Notes under the pieces: model-generated
Seen by the model: the letters and a program-made list of their open reading frames with translations, nothing else
Told to the model about the DNA's origin: nothing
Databases searched by the model: none
Made by a program: the position numbers and the translations under genes
DNA from: Malus domestica
Lineage: Eukaryota > Streptophyta > Magnoliopsida > Rosales > Rosaceae
Reading direction: 5' to 3'
Length of the DNA: 64,000 nt
Assembly: GCF_042453785.1 (NCBI RefSeq)
Contig: NC_091664.1
Coordinates: 4,824,501-4,888,500, forward strand
In this document: positions 1-11,635 of the stretch, in pieces
Layout: every line of letters begins with the position of its first letter
How positions within the stretch are numbered: the first letter of the stretch is position 1

Positions 1-886
1 GAGATGATATGGGATACTTTTGCTTTTGAAGAAGTAACTTTCCACATGCTTATTCTTGAACTGGGCTGGAGGGTTTTCTGGTTTCCTCCAGAGTATAAGG
101 CCGACTGAAGAATTTGAGGGTCAAAACAAGTCCATCAAATCTAGAGTACGTTCCACCCTGCTGATATGGGATACTTTTGCTTTTGACAGAGTAGTGGATG
201 TATCGGCACGTGTGCTGTTACGCTTGTCTCCACATGCTTCCTTGTATCCTTCTCACTTGCCCTATCTGTTCCTCAAGCAGATGCGATATCTTCCCTGGAA
301 GCATAAGATGTTGAAGATGAGTACTCGAGAGCAATGCCAGGTAAGTAATCAGGTAAGGGGTTCCAGGCAGTCAGTTCCTGGCTGGAAGCTTGATTCCAAG
401 TGCTGACTGATTGCTCTCTTTCTCCTTGTCTTGCAGGTAAGAACAAGGCCAAAGGAAAAGACAGGGAAAAAGCATGATATGGGATACTCTTGCTTTTAAC
501 CCTGATGATATGAGATATTCTTGCTCTAGTATAACTTGTTTACAGAGGTATTATCGGGGGGAAAGAAAGCTGAATATTTCGAAAGGCTTCGTTGGGAGTG
601 CCCTCTCAGATAAGAGGAAGGGTTGAGCATTTTTGCAGGTCTGCCTGTCCGTTGGGGATGGAGGTCGACATATATAGGAGTCTCCCTAACATCAAGTAAT
701 AATGTTATTCCTTTACCCTGCTTGGTCATAGCACGGTAGTGGGAGCTGCCAGCTTCACAAGTTTTAACTCTGTCAGAGCACTTTGAAAAAGTGGTCTGTG
801 GTATCTGGAAAGCTGATGTTGCGTGTGAAGATTACAGACAAGCTTTATCCAAGGAGATCCGGCTCTTGAAGTTGGGAAAGTGGTGC

Positions 887-1050
887 CTCTTCGGTTTTTG
901 AACAAGCAATCCTGTCGGGGATCTGGCTCTCAAGATTCGGAGAACGATGCCTCTTCGATTTTTGAGAAAGCAATCCTGCTGGGGGTCTGGCTTTCGAGAT
1001 TCGGAGAGCGATGTCTTCGATTTTTGAGAAAGTAATCATGTTGGGAGTCT
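887..1050 (+). repeat. Degenerate ~60-bp tandem repeats
   Basis: About three imperfect copies of a unit of the form 'CTCTTCGATTTTTGAG - AAAGCAATC - GGGTCTGGCTCTC - AGATTCGGAG' begin near 888, 950 and 1015. The same unit reappears inside the 217-bp repeats that follow and, more diverged, in the 64-bp array at 2372-2580. The whole block therefore seems to derive from repeated amplification of one short motif. Confidence 0.6.
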
Positions 1051-1223
1051 CGAGATTCGGAGAGGTCGCACTTGGTGCGATGGCAAGTGCCTTCGCCCAT
1101 GAGCGGTAGGTCTCGGGTTCGAGACTTGGGAGCAGCCTCTCCATAAATGGGGGTAAGGCTAGCCGACATTCACCTCCCAGACCCTGCGTAAAGCGGGAGC
1201 CTTGTGCACTGGGTACGACCTTT
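1051..1223 (+). mobile_element. Au-type SINE, near full length
   Basis: A tRNA-derived SINE. A box-B-like GGGTTCGAGACTTGG lies near 1114, followed by a tRNA-unrelated body and the 3' end GCACTGGGTACGACCTTTT, which I recognise from the plant Au SINE family. An 18-bp direct repeat, 15 of 18 identical (1033-1050 and 1224-1241), flanks it and may be the target-site duplication. The same sequence also belongs to the local tandem repeats, so that reading is not certain. Three further copies in the window (17802, 30277, 39928) keep only the 3' tail. Confidence 0.8.
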
Positions 1224-1854
1224 TAATAATGTTAGAAGTCTGGCTCTCGAGATTCGGAGGGCGGTGCCTCTTCGATTTTGGAGCAAGCAATCTTGTTGGG
1301 AGTGTTTTCTCGAATATGAGTAAAGGTTGGGCATGTTTGCTAGTCTACCTTGCCACGAAGCACAGAGGTTGACACACAGGGACTTTCCAATTATCCAGCA
1401 GTGGTACTCTTCCTTTACCCTCTCTTCGATTTTTGAGAAAGTAATCATGTTAGGAGTCTGGCTCTCGAGATTCGGAGGGCGGTGCCTCTTCGATTTTGGA
1501 GCAAGCAATCTTATTGGGGGTGTTTTCTCGAATGTTGTAAAGGTTGAGCATGTTTGCTAGTCTACCTTGCCACGAAGCACAGAGGTTGACACACAAGGAC
1601 TTTCAAATTATCCAGCAGTGGTACTGTTCCTTTACCCTCTCTTCGATTTTTGAGAAAGTAATCATGTTGGGAGTCTGGCTCTCAAGATTCGGAGGGCGAT
1701 GCCTCTTTGATTTTGGGGCAAGCAATCTTGTTGGGAGTGTTTTCTCGAATGTGAGTAAAGGTTGTGCATGTTTGCTAGTCTACCTTGCCACGAAGCACAG
1801 AGGTTGACACACCGGGACTTTCCAATTATCCAGCAGTGGTACTGTTCCTTTACC
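1204..1854 (+). repeat. 217-218-bp tandem repeat, about 3 copies
   Basis: A long unit is repeated at about 1204-1420 (partly displaced by the SINE), 1421-1637 and 1638-1854. GCATGTTTGCTAGTCTACC recurs at 1330, 1548 and 1766, which gives the period. Copies differ by a few substitutions. The similar ORFs across this array are products of the repetition, not genes. Confidence 0.85.
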
Positions 1855-1981
1855 CTTGTGGGTAATAATATGGTAGCTAGGCCTTCAAAATTTATGTGTC
1901 TAAACTTTGTTAGTGTTGTTTCTTTGCTATTCTTTTACCCTTCTTGGTCAGAGCGATGTAGTGAGAGTTGCAAGCTTCACG

Positions 1982-2367
1982 TGTCTCAACTTTGTCAGAG
2001 AACTTTGGCAAAGTTATATGTGGTACCCATGAGCTACTGTTGCGTGTGGGAAGTGGGTGATTGAACAGTACGATTCATGTGCTTTCTACTTCGCCAGAAA
2101 TCTTCGACAGAATGCCCATAATTTCCGCAAAGCTGAGTGTGCGTGTGACAGGTGCTGACAAGGCTGGAAAAGTAGTCTCAACTTTGTCAGAGAACTTTGG
2201 CAAAGTTATATGTGGTACCCATGAGCTACTGTTGCGTGTGGGAAGTGGGTGATTGAACAGTACGATTCATGTGCTTTCTACATCGCCAGAAATCTTCGAC
2301 AGAATGCCCATAATTTCCGCAAAGCTGAGTGTGCGTGTGACAGGTGCTGACAAGGCTGGAAAAGTAG
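1982..2367 (+). repeat. 193-bp direct tandem duplication
   Basis: Two nearly identical adjacent copies, 1982-2174 and 2175-2367, each starting TCTCAACTTTGTCAGAG. This is a second, unrelated array within the same retroelement body. Confidence 0.85.
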
Positions 2368-2371
2368 GTGT

Positions 2372-2580
2372 CTCTTCGATTTCTGAGATCGGCCCTCGTG
2401 GTCTCTGAGCAGCCCAGCTTTTGAGAAAGCAAACCTCTTCGATTTCTAATATCGGCCTTCGTGGTCTTTGAGCAGCCCAGCTTTTGAGAAAGCAAACGCC
2501 TCTTCGATTTCTGAGATCGACCCTCGTGGTCTCTGAGCAGCCCAGCTTTTGAGAAAGCAAACGCCTCTTCGATTTCTGAA
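2372..2580 (+). repeat. 64-bp tandem array, 3.3 copies
   Basis: Units starting CTCTTCGATTTCTGA begin at 2372, 2435, 2500 and 2564 (spacings 63, 65 and 64). The three minus-strand ORFs over it share the same repeated peptide and are artefacts of the array. Confidence 0.85.
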
Positions 2581-2718
2581 GCTTCGTCGAGTGCAGATTT
2601 TTATAGAGGCTGACATTAAGTTCCAAAGCACACTTGAATATCCACTAGTAGAAGCTCCATTCTTGCACTTCTAAGATCTTGATTTGTCCGACCTTTTCTC
2701 TCTTCTACACCTTTGAAA

Positions 2719-3391
2719 ATGTCTGGCCCCTCCGACCATCGTTTTGACTTGAACCTTGTTGAAGAGGCAGCCCCGCCTTCTCCAGACAACATATGGCGCC
2801 CATCCTTCGTCTCCCCTACTGGTCCTCTTACCGTTGGGGATTCCGTGATGAAGAATGATATGACCGCTGCGGTAGTGGCCAGGAACCTTCTCAGTCCCAA
2901 AGATAACAGACTACTTTCCAAACGGTCTGATGAGTTGGCTGTTAAGGATTCTCTGGCTCTTAGTGTTCAGTGTGCAGGTTCTGTCTAATATGGCCCAACG
3001 CCTATTTGCTCGAACCCGCCAAGTTGAATCATTGGCGGCTGAAGTGATGAGTCTCAAACAGGAGATTAGAGGGCTCAAGCATGAGAATAAACAGTTGCAC
3101 CGGCTCGCACATGACTATGCTACAAACATGAAGAGGAAGCTTGACCAGATGAAGGAATCTGATGGTCAGGTTTTACTTGATCATCAGAGATTTGTGGGTT
3201 TGTTCCAAAGGCATTTATTGCCTTCGTCTTCTGGGGCTGTACCGCGTAATGAAGCTCCAAATGATCAACCTCTGATGCCTCATCCTTCTATGGTTCTGTC
3301 CAGTACTGAGGCTCCGAATGATCCCCCTCCGGTGCCTTCTCTTTCTGGGGCTCTACCGACTGCCGAGACTTCTCCTAAGCAACCTTTGTGA
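2719..3391 (+). pseudogene. Gag-like coiled-coil protein of a retroelement, frameshifted
   Basis: From the ATG at 2719 an ORF of about 90 residues runs to 2988. A second frame then continues to 3391, and the two overlap near 2970-2988, where the sense moves by one frame after 'LSVQCAGSV'. The downstream part has a clear coiled coil (heptad-like 'VESLAAEVMSLKQEIRGLKH', about residues 100-150) and a proline-rich C-terminus with two short repeats built on 'EAPND'. There is no zinc knuckle, protease or reverse transcriptase. I recognise the sequence as a high-copy Rosaceae repeat ORF, not a host gene. Its function is unknown; a structural or gag-like role is inferred from the coiled coil and from the surrounding element. 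The frame change could be a mutation, a short intron or programmed. Confidence 0.5.
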
Positions 3392-3648
3392 AGGCTCCCT
3401 CTTGTTTGTTTATTTTGACTCAAGTATATGTACATATTTGTAATTTATCGGGGATATCAATAAATAAGTTTTCCTTCATTTCAACGTATTGTGTTAAATC
3501 ACCAAAGCCTTCTTCGCTAAGTTCTTTGAATTTTCTTTTGTTGAAGCTTGTATGTTGGAGCTTTGTGAGTGGAGCATGTAGGTTGAGGTAGTGTTCCCTT
3601 AATTTCCCGAGCGAGGACAACTTCTCGGTTGGAGACTTGGAAAATCCA
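3392..3648. other. Spacer between gag-like ORF and RTE remnant
   Basis: No gene recognised. It is probably the tail of the retroelement carrying the coiled-coil ORF. The ORFs on both strands here show no family signature. Confidence 0.4.
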
Positions 3649-4806
3649 AGTCACTGAGTGGGATCGGCTATATGAATCTTAGAACGCCATTGTGTTCTGT
3701 CCTGTGTCATGTCATCCGTTAGATCCAAGTACTCTAAGTCTTTTCTTAGGGTCTCTCTCAAAGTTTTCCTGGGTCTTCCTCTACCCCTTCGGCCCTGAAC
3801 CTCTGTCCCATACTCGCATCTTCTAATCGGAGCGTCAGTAGGCCTTCTTTGCACATGTCCAAACCACCGTAACCGATTTTCTCTCATCTTTCCTTCAATT
3901 TCGGCTACTCCTACTTTACCCCGGATATCCTCATTCCTAATCTTATCCTTTCTCGTGTGCCCACACATCCAACGAAGCATCCTCATCTCCGCTACACCCA
4001 TTTTGTGTACGTGTTGATGCTTCACCGCCCAACATTCTGTGCCATACAGCATCGCCGGCCTTATTGCCGTCCTGTAAAATTTTCCCTTGAGCTTCAGTGG
4101 CATACGGCGGTCACACAACACGCCGGATGCACTCTTCCACTTCATCCATCCAGCTTGTATTCTATGGTTGAGATCTCCATCTAATTCTCCGTTCTTTTGC
4201 AAGATAGATCCTAGGTAACGAAAACGATCGTTCTTTGGTATTTCTTGATCTCCGATCCTCACCCCTAACTCGTTTTGGCCTCCATTTGCACTGAACTTGC
4301 ACTCCATATATTCTGTCTTTGATCGGCTTAGGCGAAGACCTTTAGATTCCAACACTTCTCTCCAAAGGTTAAGCTTTGCATTTACCCCTTCCTGAGTTTC
4401 ATCTATCAACACTATATCGTCTGCGAAAAACATACACCAAGGAATATCATCTTGAATATGTCCTATTAACTCATCCATTACCAACGCAAAAAGGTAAGGA
4501 CTTAAGGATGAGCCTTGATGTAATCCTACAGTTATGGGAAAACTTTCGGTTTGTCCTTCATGAGTTCTTACGGCAGTCTTTGCTCCTTCATACATATCCT
4601 GTATAGCTTGGATATATGCTACTCGTACTCATTTCTTCTCTAAAATCCTCCAAAGAACGTCTCTTGGGACCCTATCATACGCTTTTTCCAAATCTATAAA
4701 GACCATGTGTAAATCCTTTTTCCCATCTCTATATCTTTCCATCAATCTTCGTAAGAGATAGATTGCCTCCATGGTTGAGCGCCCTGGCATGCGCGATTTC
4801 GTTCTG
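3649..4806 (-). pseudogene. RTE-type LINE reverse transcriptase, 5'-truncated with a nonsense codon
   Basis: Read on the minus strand, the segment encodes the reverse transcriptase of a plant RTE-clade LINE. It has '[10 protein letters not shown]' (4806-4770 area), the motif '[11 protein letters not shown]', then 'GSSLSPYLFALVMDEL' and the catalytic 'FADD'. A C-terminal domain follows, ending 'TQWRSKIHIADPTQ'. A single in-frame TGA at 4629-4631 interrupts it eleven codons before the methionine at 4595; otherwise the frame is open from about 4806 to 3651. The endonuclease part is missing. Upstream of about 4806 the sequence switches abruptly to unrelated DNA. The usual TTG-repeat tail is absent, so both ends are lost. 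A second copy of the family lies at 35972-36588. Confidence 0.85.
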
Positions 4807-6217
4807 GATTCATTTTCATAAGGATTCGACGTGATCATGGAGTGCCGGCTGTCGACTACCTGACGCCCTCCCCCTCCTCCTTTATCCGGGCTTGGGACCG
4901 GCAATGTAAGATAAACTTACACGGCGGAGTTAAATATTCAAAACGACAACACACAAAAAATAGGTAGGACTACATCAATGTAATTACTGTTTAAAATTTT
5001 TATGTTAAGCTTAACCTATTTGCTGAAACCGATATGCCCTTGGAATTGAATGAATGTTCCTAATCTGTATCCAACTGATGTTTTGGGGTAGTTTGACTTT
5101 TGGATACCGTTAAGAACCCGTGTGTAGAACTTGGCCCTACAAAACTGGCTTGTAAGTTCTACCAATGCGGGATAACGGTCCTGACTCCTGACAGAAACGG
5201 CCCGAATATGCAAGTGTATTGAAAGTAATACTTGGCTAATCTGCAACTTTTAGAAAAGGAAAACCAGGTATGTGAGGGTACATTCTAAATATACTGAAAC
5301 TTTTTTCTTTTCCAAAACAAAGAACCAAAAAGGAACCTGAGTGTATTATAACATGCAAGGGCACTAAGAAACACAACAAAACATAAATAAAAAATGAAGA
5401 AATAATTCATACATATACATATATTTTATTATCGTATCCTTACCACCATATCCTAGTTTTTGGAGACTTGTCGTATATGTATAGCATATCTTGTATTCAT
5501 ACCCATGCAACATAGGGAACAACAAGGGCAGCCTCACGGGCCGGCCATTGATTGTCCTCGTTGAAGAAATTTGGGAACTAAAAAGAGACATGTTTTACAG
5601 CAGCATTCATATCAGGGGGAAATTGTACTTTTAATTTTTCAACTCAGAACCAATTCAAGATTAATCGGAACCAATCAACACTAATGAAACTTCATCAATC
5701 ATACATTCACCGAAGAGAGAAATCCAAGTTTTGAACACTGCAAGCTATGATACTTGAATTTAAGTTCAAGGGATTTAATCTTTTCCCCTAAATGTATTAA
5801 ACAGTGAGGAATTTTATTCAGCGCAGTTTCAGATCATCATTAGGGAAAAGAAAGCAAACACTACACCTTATGGAAGCAATGAAATATTCAAGTTGCAACA
5901 CTATTGATTTTTTTTTTTTTTAACAAACAATATTATCTACACTAAAGGAGATGGGGTACCTCACAATGGGCTAGCAATAATGTGGTTCAAATTCACCTTT
6001 GGCAAGAATCGAACCTAAGACCTCTCACTTACGAGTGAAGAGGAATACCTCTAGACCGTACTTGAATTATTAGCATTGGAAAACAGACATTACTAAACCT
6101 TAATTTCACTGCAGAAATGGTGTCCAACAATTCTAGCAACCTAATTGATAAAATCAGGAACAAATAGAAATAAACTACACCCTACATAATTTTGATATAC
6201 TCACTCTCAATTGAAGG
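4807..6217. other. Intergenic, includes a SINE
   Basis: 4807-4960 contains a GC-richer stretch (CTTTATCCGGGCTTGGGAC) that looks like part of another dispersed repeat, abruptly joined to the LINE. The rest is AT-rich and would include the 3' UTR of the FAR1-domain gene to its right. Apart from the SINE at 5908-6065 I see nothing. Confidence 0.5.
5908..6065 (-). mobile_element. tRNA-derived SINE (family A), minus orientation
   Basis: In reverse complement it starts with a tRNA-like head (box B region GGTTCGATTCTTGCC), passes through a conserved body (CCATTGTGAGGTACC, GTGTAGATAAT) and ends in a poly-A tail, seen as a T run at 5907-5920 on the plus strand. The same family recurs at 20661-20814, 20925-21015 and 29160-29316. 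Confidence 0.75.
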
Positions 6218-9160
6218 CTATCTATGCTGTGAAAGCTCCTGATCTATGGCCTCAAATTCTTTAATATTGCTCTTTACATTTTGAACTTTCTTGGATAGCT
6301 GTTCATTATACTCTTCAACGATCTCAGTAAATGCCGTTAGCTGTTCCTGATATGTAGTGCACAGCCGTTTCTTGTTCCGAAGCTCTGCAGTTAATTCTTG
6401 AATTTTCTTATCCTTCTCATCCTACAAACAAAACACAAGACACAAGAGACATGACTTAGATCATACTTGATGCACGAAAAACAAAATGTTGATTAAATAG
6501 GATCATACAGTATATTATATGCACAGAAAGATACATACATCTCCAAACATAGACATATATGCATGCAGTGCACACATTGTTGTTTTGTGTATATTTGCAT
6601 TAAACATTTCCCATGTTCAGTTCAACAATGGAAGAAGAGAATTTTTAAAGCAAATGGGACAACCGCACAAAGAGCTTGAAGGAAATTGAGTTTTGAAACT
6701 TATATCTTATCCAACTGCAATATCTCCAAAATCAGATCACCCAAAGGCTTAACCAGTTCACGTTGTTGACCCTGTGTTATATTCCAAAACAAAAGACAGC
6801 ACAAGAATTTTAGTTTCTTTGAGCCCTAATAAGATGACATCCTACCCTGTGTAGTGTGCACGGTTCTGTAGCACTTAGAATCAGTACACACTGTCATTAG
6901 CATGATTTCTAGCAGTATAACCATCTGCCATACTAATTGCAAAACAGGGATATCTGGATTTAAATCTGTTATTCCTACGAAGTTTGATTGGTGAAATTAT
7001 TTCAAATTACTTATTTTATGTATAAAAGAGACAAGAAATAGAAAGTGGGACAAATTCTTCATATAAAAAGTAACTGAATGAAAAGGAAAAGGCCAGACTA
7101 AATTATGTTCGTGACATAGCATGAAGAAAAGCAAAGTAAGACGTTAAACCAGAAGTTACTCTCACTAGACTACCACAAAAATGAGGCTCAAAATTCACCA
7201 TATTGAGTTTCTACCAGGTTGTAACTTTACAAGGTGAAGCTCATGCCAAGGATATAGAGATTCTAAATGATATCACATATGGTACAGAAATTGTCAATCT
7301 AATTTGGGAGTATTCAACATCAAAATGCAACATCCATAATTGTTTCCGAAGGTAATACACAAAGGACCTAGTCCTGAACTGTATCTATGACTTGCTTTTC
7401 TGTACACAGCCGGTAGAGCTGCCTGAATAAATTTTCACCTCCATCAAGATGGTCTTATAAAACATAAAATAAAATGAAATAAACCAATTCTGCTGATTAT
7501 GCAGAATCCTAGATTCACTTTCTCAATGTCAGTAAGGATCTTCATGTTTTAAAAAGAACTGTTCGTTTCTAATTACATATATGCTTTGAGCAAGGCATTA
7601 AAAAAAATTTACTAGAAATTCATGATACATAAAAACAATTTTTTGGTACTGCTACTAGTCTTCTTAAAAAGCAATACAAGTTAGACTTTAAGAACCAACA
7701 AAGCAGCACTAACCCCAAACAGGAGTACGTATATGGTTTTCCTTTTTTCTGAAAGTACACTATGGATATAATATACAAGAACTGTTTTTTAAAGGAGTAT
7801 AAAGTCTAAATCTTACATCTTAAAATATACATCACCTGGCAAATCAATGATTTGAAGACACTGAAAGTTCAACTATTTATACGAGAATGTCAACAAAATG
7901 AGAAAGATACTCACCAAGGTTTGACGAGCTTCACGTGGGGACACCACTAGTGGATGATTATGATCCTTTATGAATTTTGTAATCACCCATTTACTGGATT
8001 TATCATACTTTACGTGAATCATTGCCTTGCAACCTTCCCTTGTACTTGCTCGTGGTTTTCGAACCGGCCCAAATTTACCTCGAATACTAACACAGTGTCC
8101 CTCCTTATTACACCCAAGTCGACGAGCAAGAATCCTACCATCTCTTTCAGACCGACGACATGACATCACACGCATGACAAATCCAACATGCCGTGCATAC
8201 TCATCATAAAATATCTTGGCAGCATCTTCAGATTCGAATTCCATACCCTCATATGGTTCTACAATGGAATCGTCGTCATATGCAATCAGTTCCTGCGCGT
8301 CAGAACTCTCCAATGCTATATCCCCATCCGAATCCACTGCAATACATTGCCTGTTAAATATCTTCTCAGCTCTAACAAAATCATAACAATATTATCTTTT
8401 GGGCTGGTAGAACAGGCAATATAATGAAATGGGAAAAAATTTAGCTTTCCCATCTAAGGTTAATATGATTCTGCGAAAAAAAACCCAAAATATTACCCAA
8501 CTACGCGCAAAAAAGCATCTTCATTTTCTGGTATTCAATAATCATAGGCAAGTAAAATATACGTTTCTTATTTTATCAAACAGGTGGTGAGCAACATAAA
8601 AAAACACCCAAAATACAATTTACTGCATAATTTCACAACAAATCAAATTGACAAAGTCACTGTAAACTAAATAAATCCCACCACACCCTATAGAAAAGAG
8701 ATAACAGAGAACTACAGATTTTACCCATTTAACAGTGAACAACAGCAGGCAGCTAAGCTAACACTCTTCAATCCCAGTGCCAAAAAAAATGCAAAAAATA
8801 GTATCCGAATTACGAAGTACAGAGACACAGAAACCCAAACAATTTAAACCGATCAAATTTAAGCAAAGTTGCTCCAGATTCAGAGTCCTGGGGTATGAAC
8901 TTGCATGACTGAAATGGGAACAAAGTGGGGATAAGAGGCCAAAATAAATGGAGGGTTTCGACGAAGGGCGAGGCAGAAGAAATGGGTATTCGTTGAAATG
9001 TCGATAGGAACGGAGCACTTACTTGATTCGCGCAAGCTAAGTAGATCTTCGTTTTCCGGTCGGGAGTGAGAACTCCGTGGAGTCTTAAATGCTTCAAATC
9101 GTTTCTTTTCCTTTGAGGAAGATAGACCACGTCAGATGAAAACTCGAAGGCAGACACTTT
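6218..9160 (-). CDS. Short FAR1-domain protein (FRS/FRF-like), paralogue 1
   Basis: Exons (minus strand): 5'-UTR exon ending at 9023; 7915-8336; 6218-6421. The joined reading frame gives about 208 residues. An acidic N-terminus is followed by the FAR1 DNA-binding (WRKY-GCM1-type zinc) domain over roughly residues 30-140, with 'CNKEG', 'REGCKAMI' and 'DHNHPL'. The last exon is a coiled coil ('IQELTAELRNKKRLCTTYQE') ending 'LSQHR'. The MULE-transposase and SWIM domains of full FAR1/FRS proteins are absent, as in the short FAR1-related factors of Arabidopsis (At2g43280/At3g59470 type). Those are nuclear proteins thought to modulate FHY3/FAR1 output. The start codon appears to be split by intron 1: exon 1 ends ...AATCAA and exon 2 begins TGGATTCGG, with acceptor TATTGCAG. 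The upstream limit (about 9160) is an estimate. Confidence 0.85.
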
Positions 9161-9184
9161 AAAATAAAATGCACGTGGCGCTTT

Positions 9185-11635
9185 ACCGGCTGAAATCTCT
9201 GAATCCGGATCCCCGAAGATTCGTAAGGAATTATTTTAAATATTTTTATTTAAAATTAAACACAAATAGTATTGAATAAAAATTGATTATATAATGTATG
9301 ATAAATAGACACGATTCATAAATTTTTAAAATCTTCATCAAAAGAATCCTCTCCGAATCCTTTTGGGAAATCTTCACCCCTTTTCTTTCTAATAACAAAT
9401 TATTTAATTCAAGCTTTTTTATCCAAATTCTGACTTTGATTTGTGAGATTTCAAATTAATAAAAGTGAGTGGTGTATGAGATTGTTTATCGTCAATTATT
9501 ATGTGCGAAATTCATGTTAAATTGAGAATATTTGTTAAATCAACCCCTTCTTTTGAACTAGTAGTTTCTCTAATTTAAGGAAGATTTTTAACAGAATGAG
9601 CAAAATCCCCCTTAAACTGGTGTTTCTTCAATTTAACAGAGATTTTTCACAGAAAACCAAAACAATTGACAGTGGACAATCTCACATACCACTTATATCA
9701 ATTTTAAATTTGAATGACCAAAATATAAAGTTATGATAATCTCATAGATCATTTTAGCTAAAATAACATTTAATTTACTAATATTACTGCTCTACTAAAA
9801 AAATTGAAAACATGCAAAAATTATTTTTGCAATTTTTCTTTTTGTAATGTATAGTGGTTGAGCAAAAGAATCCAACCGCATTAATTACTTAATGGTTATG
9901 ACAATTGACAATTTGGCATAGTTTGTTGGTGTAATTTTAGAGAAATGACTTCCATGTCGATAACATAATAAAATAAAAATGTATAAATTTTTATCTATTT
10001 ATTTATATTTCATGGCACGACCGTCATGTGACATTCCATATCAATGTAAATAATTCTTGTAATCATATTTTTTGGGGTATAGTAATCACCCAAGTCACTT
10101 GGATTCTTACTTTAAAATGCAGAAAAGATAGAAAATATTGTAATTGTTACAAATAGACAAAAGAGAGAACTTCTGAAGCGGAACATGAGCAATGTATCAT
10201 ACTGTTTATTATCTTTATTAGTGTCAAATAAGTGAAATAGACGTAGAATATGAGATGTGAAATAAAGTAGTATTATCTTGATGCTTTTCTTCTTTTGTCC
10301 TGCAAGGGAAAGAGTAAGTTGGCACTAATTGTTTACTTGAGATGGATAGATGATCTTTACATTACAAAGTTCCATTTATATAGAGGAGCCTGACACCCGT
10401 AGAAAATAAATGGCCTGAATGAAGGTCTTCATCCATTTCACTATTTCATCTTTCTAAGACGCCGGCTTGGTATTACTGTGCTTTGAAAAAAAAACTGTTT
10501 TTGTTGTGATGTGAGAATAAGCTTATTTTTGCTGCTTTATGTTTTTAGCTTTTTTTTCACCCAATATTGTGAAAATAAGTTATTTTTAAGTATTTACCAA
10601 ACACCTTTTTGAGCTTAATTTTTTTTTATACCCACTTTTTATAAAAAAAAAACCCTAAACCCTTTTTATAAAAGCACTTCAGTACCAAAACCAGTACTTA
10701 CTCTACCCAAACGCTTTAATTGGTATAGCTAAAATTCACTTTAGCTGCATGTTGATTTGCTTCTTTATGCATTCATGTGTAGTATTCACATCATATTTCG
10801 CGACATATGTGTGACATTCACACCATATTTCACGAGAGTAATAAGAATTCAATCATGGCTTCCACCCTGTTGAGAGCACATGGACGATGCATGGTCCTCA
10901 TACAACTCTCTGACCAAAAAATTATGTACGCAACTAGTCATCCAAGTGAGTCGAAAATGGAAGCTGCCATCTAAAAAATACCGTTAGACCGTATTGCTAG
11001 TGACAAGGTTGGATCAAGAGTTCGATTCACTTCAATTGTAACGAACAACTCCTGATAAATAACTGAAACTTATAAGTGGTTTTATCGTACAGAGTTTTGG
11101 AAAATCCCCTCTCCAGCAAAAATTTTCAATATGCCGAAAACACAGTCTGGTACGTTAAGTGTCTTAATACAAGTATACGAAAACCACAACCATCAGCAAA
11201 GGGTAATTCTCAAGAGTTGTATTTAAAAGGAAGATTGGAAACAGTGTTCTGAAGCTATACAAAACAGACCTCATAGCAAATTTCACGTGTAAGCGATGGT
11301 CCGATTCCAACTTCCTTCGGACGTCCTATAATCTGCTTTATAAGCACAATTCACATGGATGGCTCAGGTAAAACTGTACATGGACTCAATCACATTTTCC
11401 CTACTGACTATTTGATGCAGACGAGAAATTTACGCAAGGCAGTCCAATGAATGCCAGTGACTAAAACATCACAAAGCTATAGAAGGTTAGAAACTAACTA
11501 GCTTCCTAAAATCCAGGCGAACCCCTAACACTAAAATCAAAACAATGACCGAATGATTCATCCTACAGAATTGTCCACGACATTGCTTGATTCTATGTTT
11601 TACCAAACGAGAAAGTGCTTAAGTTGCAGAAATCC
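9185..11635. other. AT-rich intergenic DNA between FAR1 paralogues
   Basis: It holds the promoter of paralogue 1 (right of 9160) and the 3' flank of paralogue 2. No coding signature was found. A possible MITE lies at 10468-10713. The rest is AT-rich without recognisable structure. Confidence 0.5.
10468..10713. mobile_element. Possible MITE
   Basis: Imperfect inverted ends: GGTATTACTGTGCTTTGAAAA on the left and, reversed, GGTACTGAAGTGCTTTTATAA on the right. The AT-rich interior has poly-A/T runs. The target-site duplication is unclear. The hAT-like guess rests only on the terminal pattern. Confidence 0.3.

Larger units (their letters stand above)
1..2718 (+). mobile_element. Low-coding retroelement body with tandem arrays
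   Basis: This stretch has no convincing host gene. It holds several tandem or dispersed repeat families and leads into a gag-like ORF on the plus strand. The motif TGATATGGGATACTTTTGC recurs near 7, 161, 473 and, degenerate, 505. ORFs on either strand here are by-products of the repeats. It is probably the non-coding part of a large non-autonomous LTR element (LARD-like). I could not find both LTRs, so boundaries and class are inferred. The element begins before the window. Confidence 0.5.

Noticed and set aside
845..2631. Series of similar ORFs on both strands
   Set aside because: They follow the 64-, 193- and 217-bp arrays; the peptides are repeats of the DNA repeats and have no domain.
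8337..8337. Start of the FAR1 ORF at 8337 and of similar frames at 14001, 39246, 44053 and 58609
   Set aside because: These would use GTG or TTG as start or lie in introns. The genes use ATG at 39240, 44035 and 58603, or an ATG made by splicing in the FAR1 pair.
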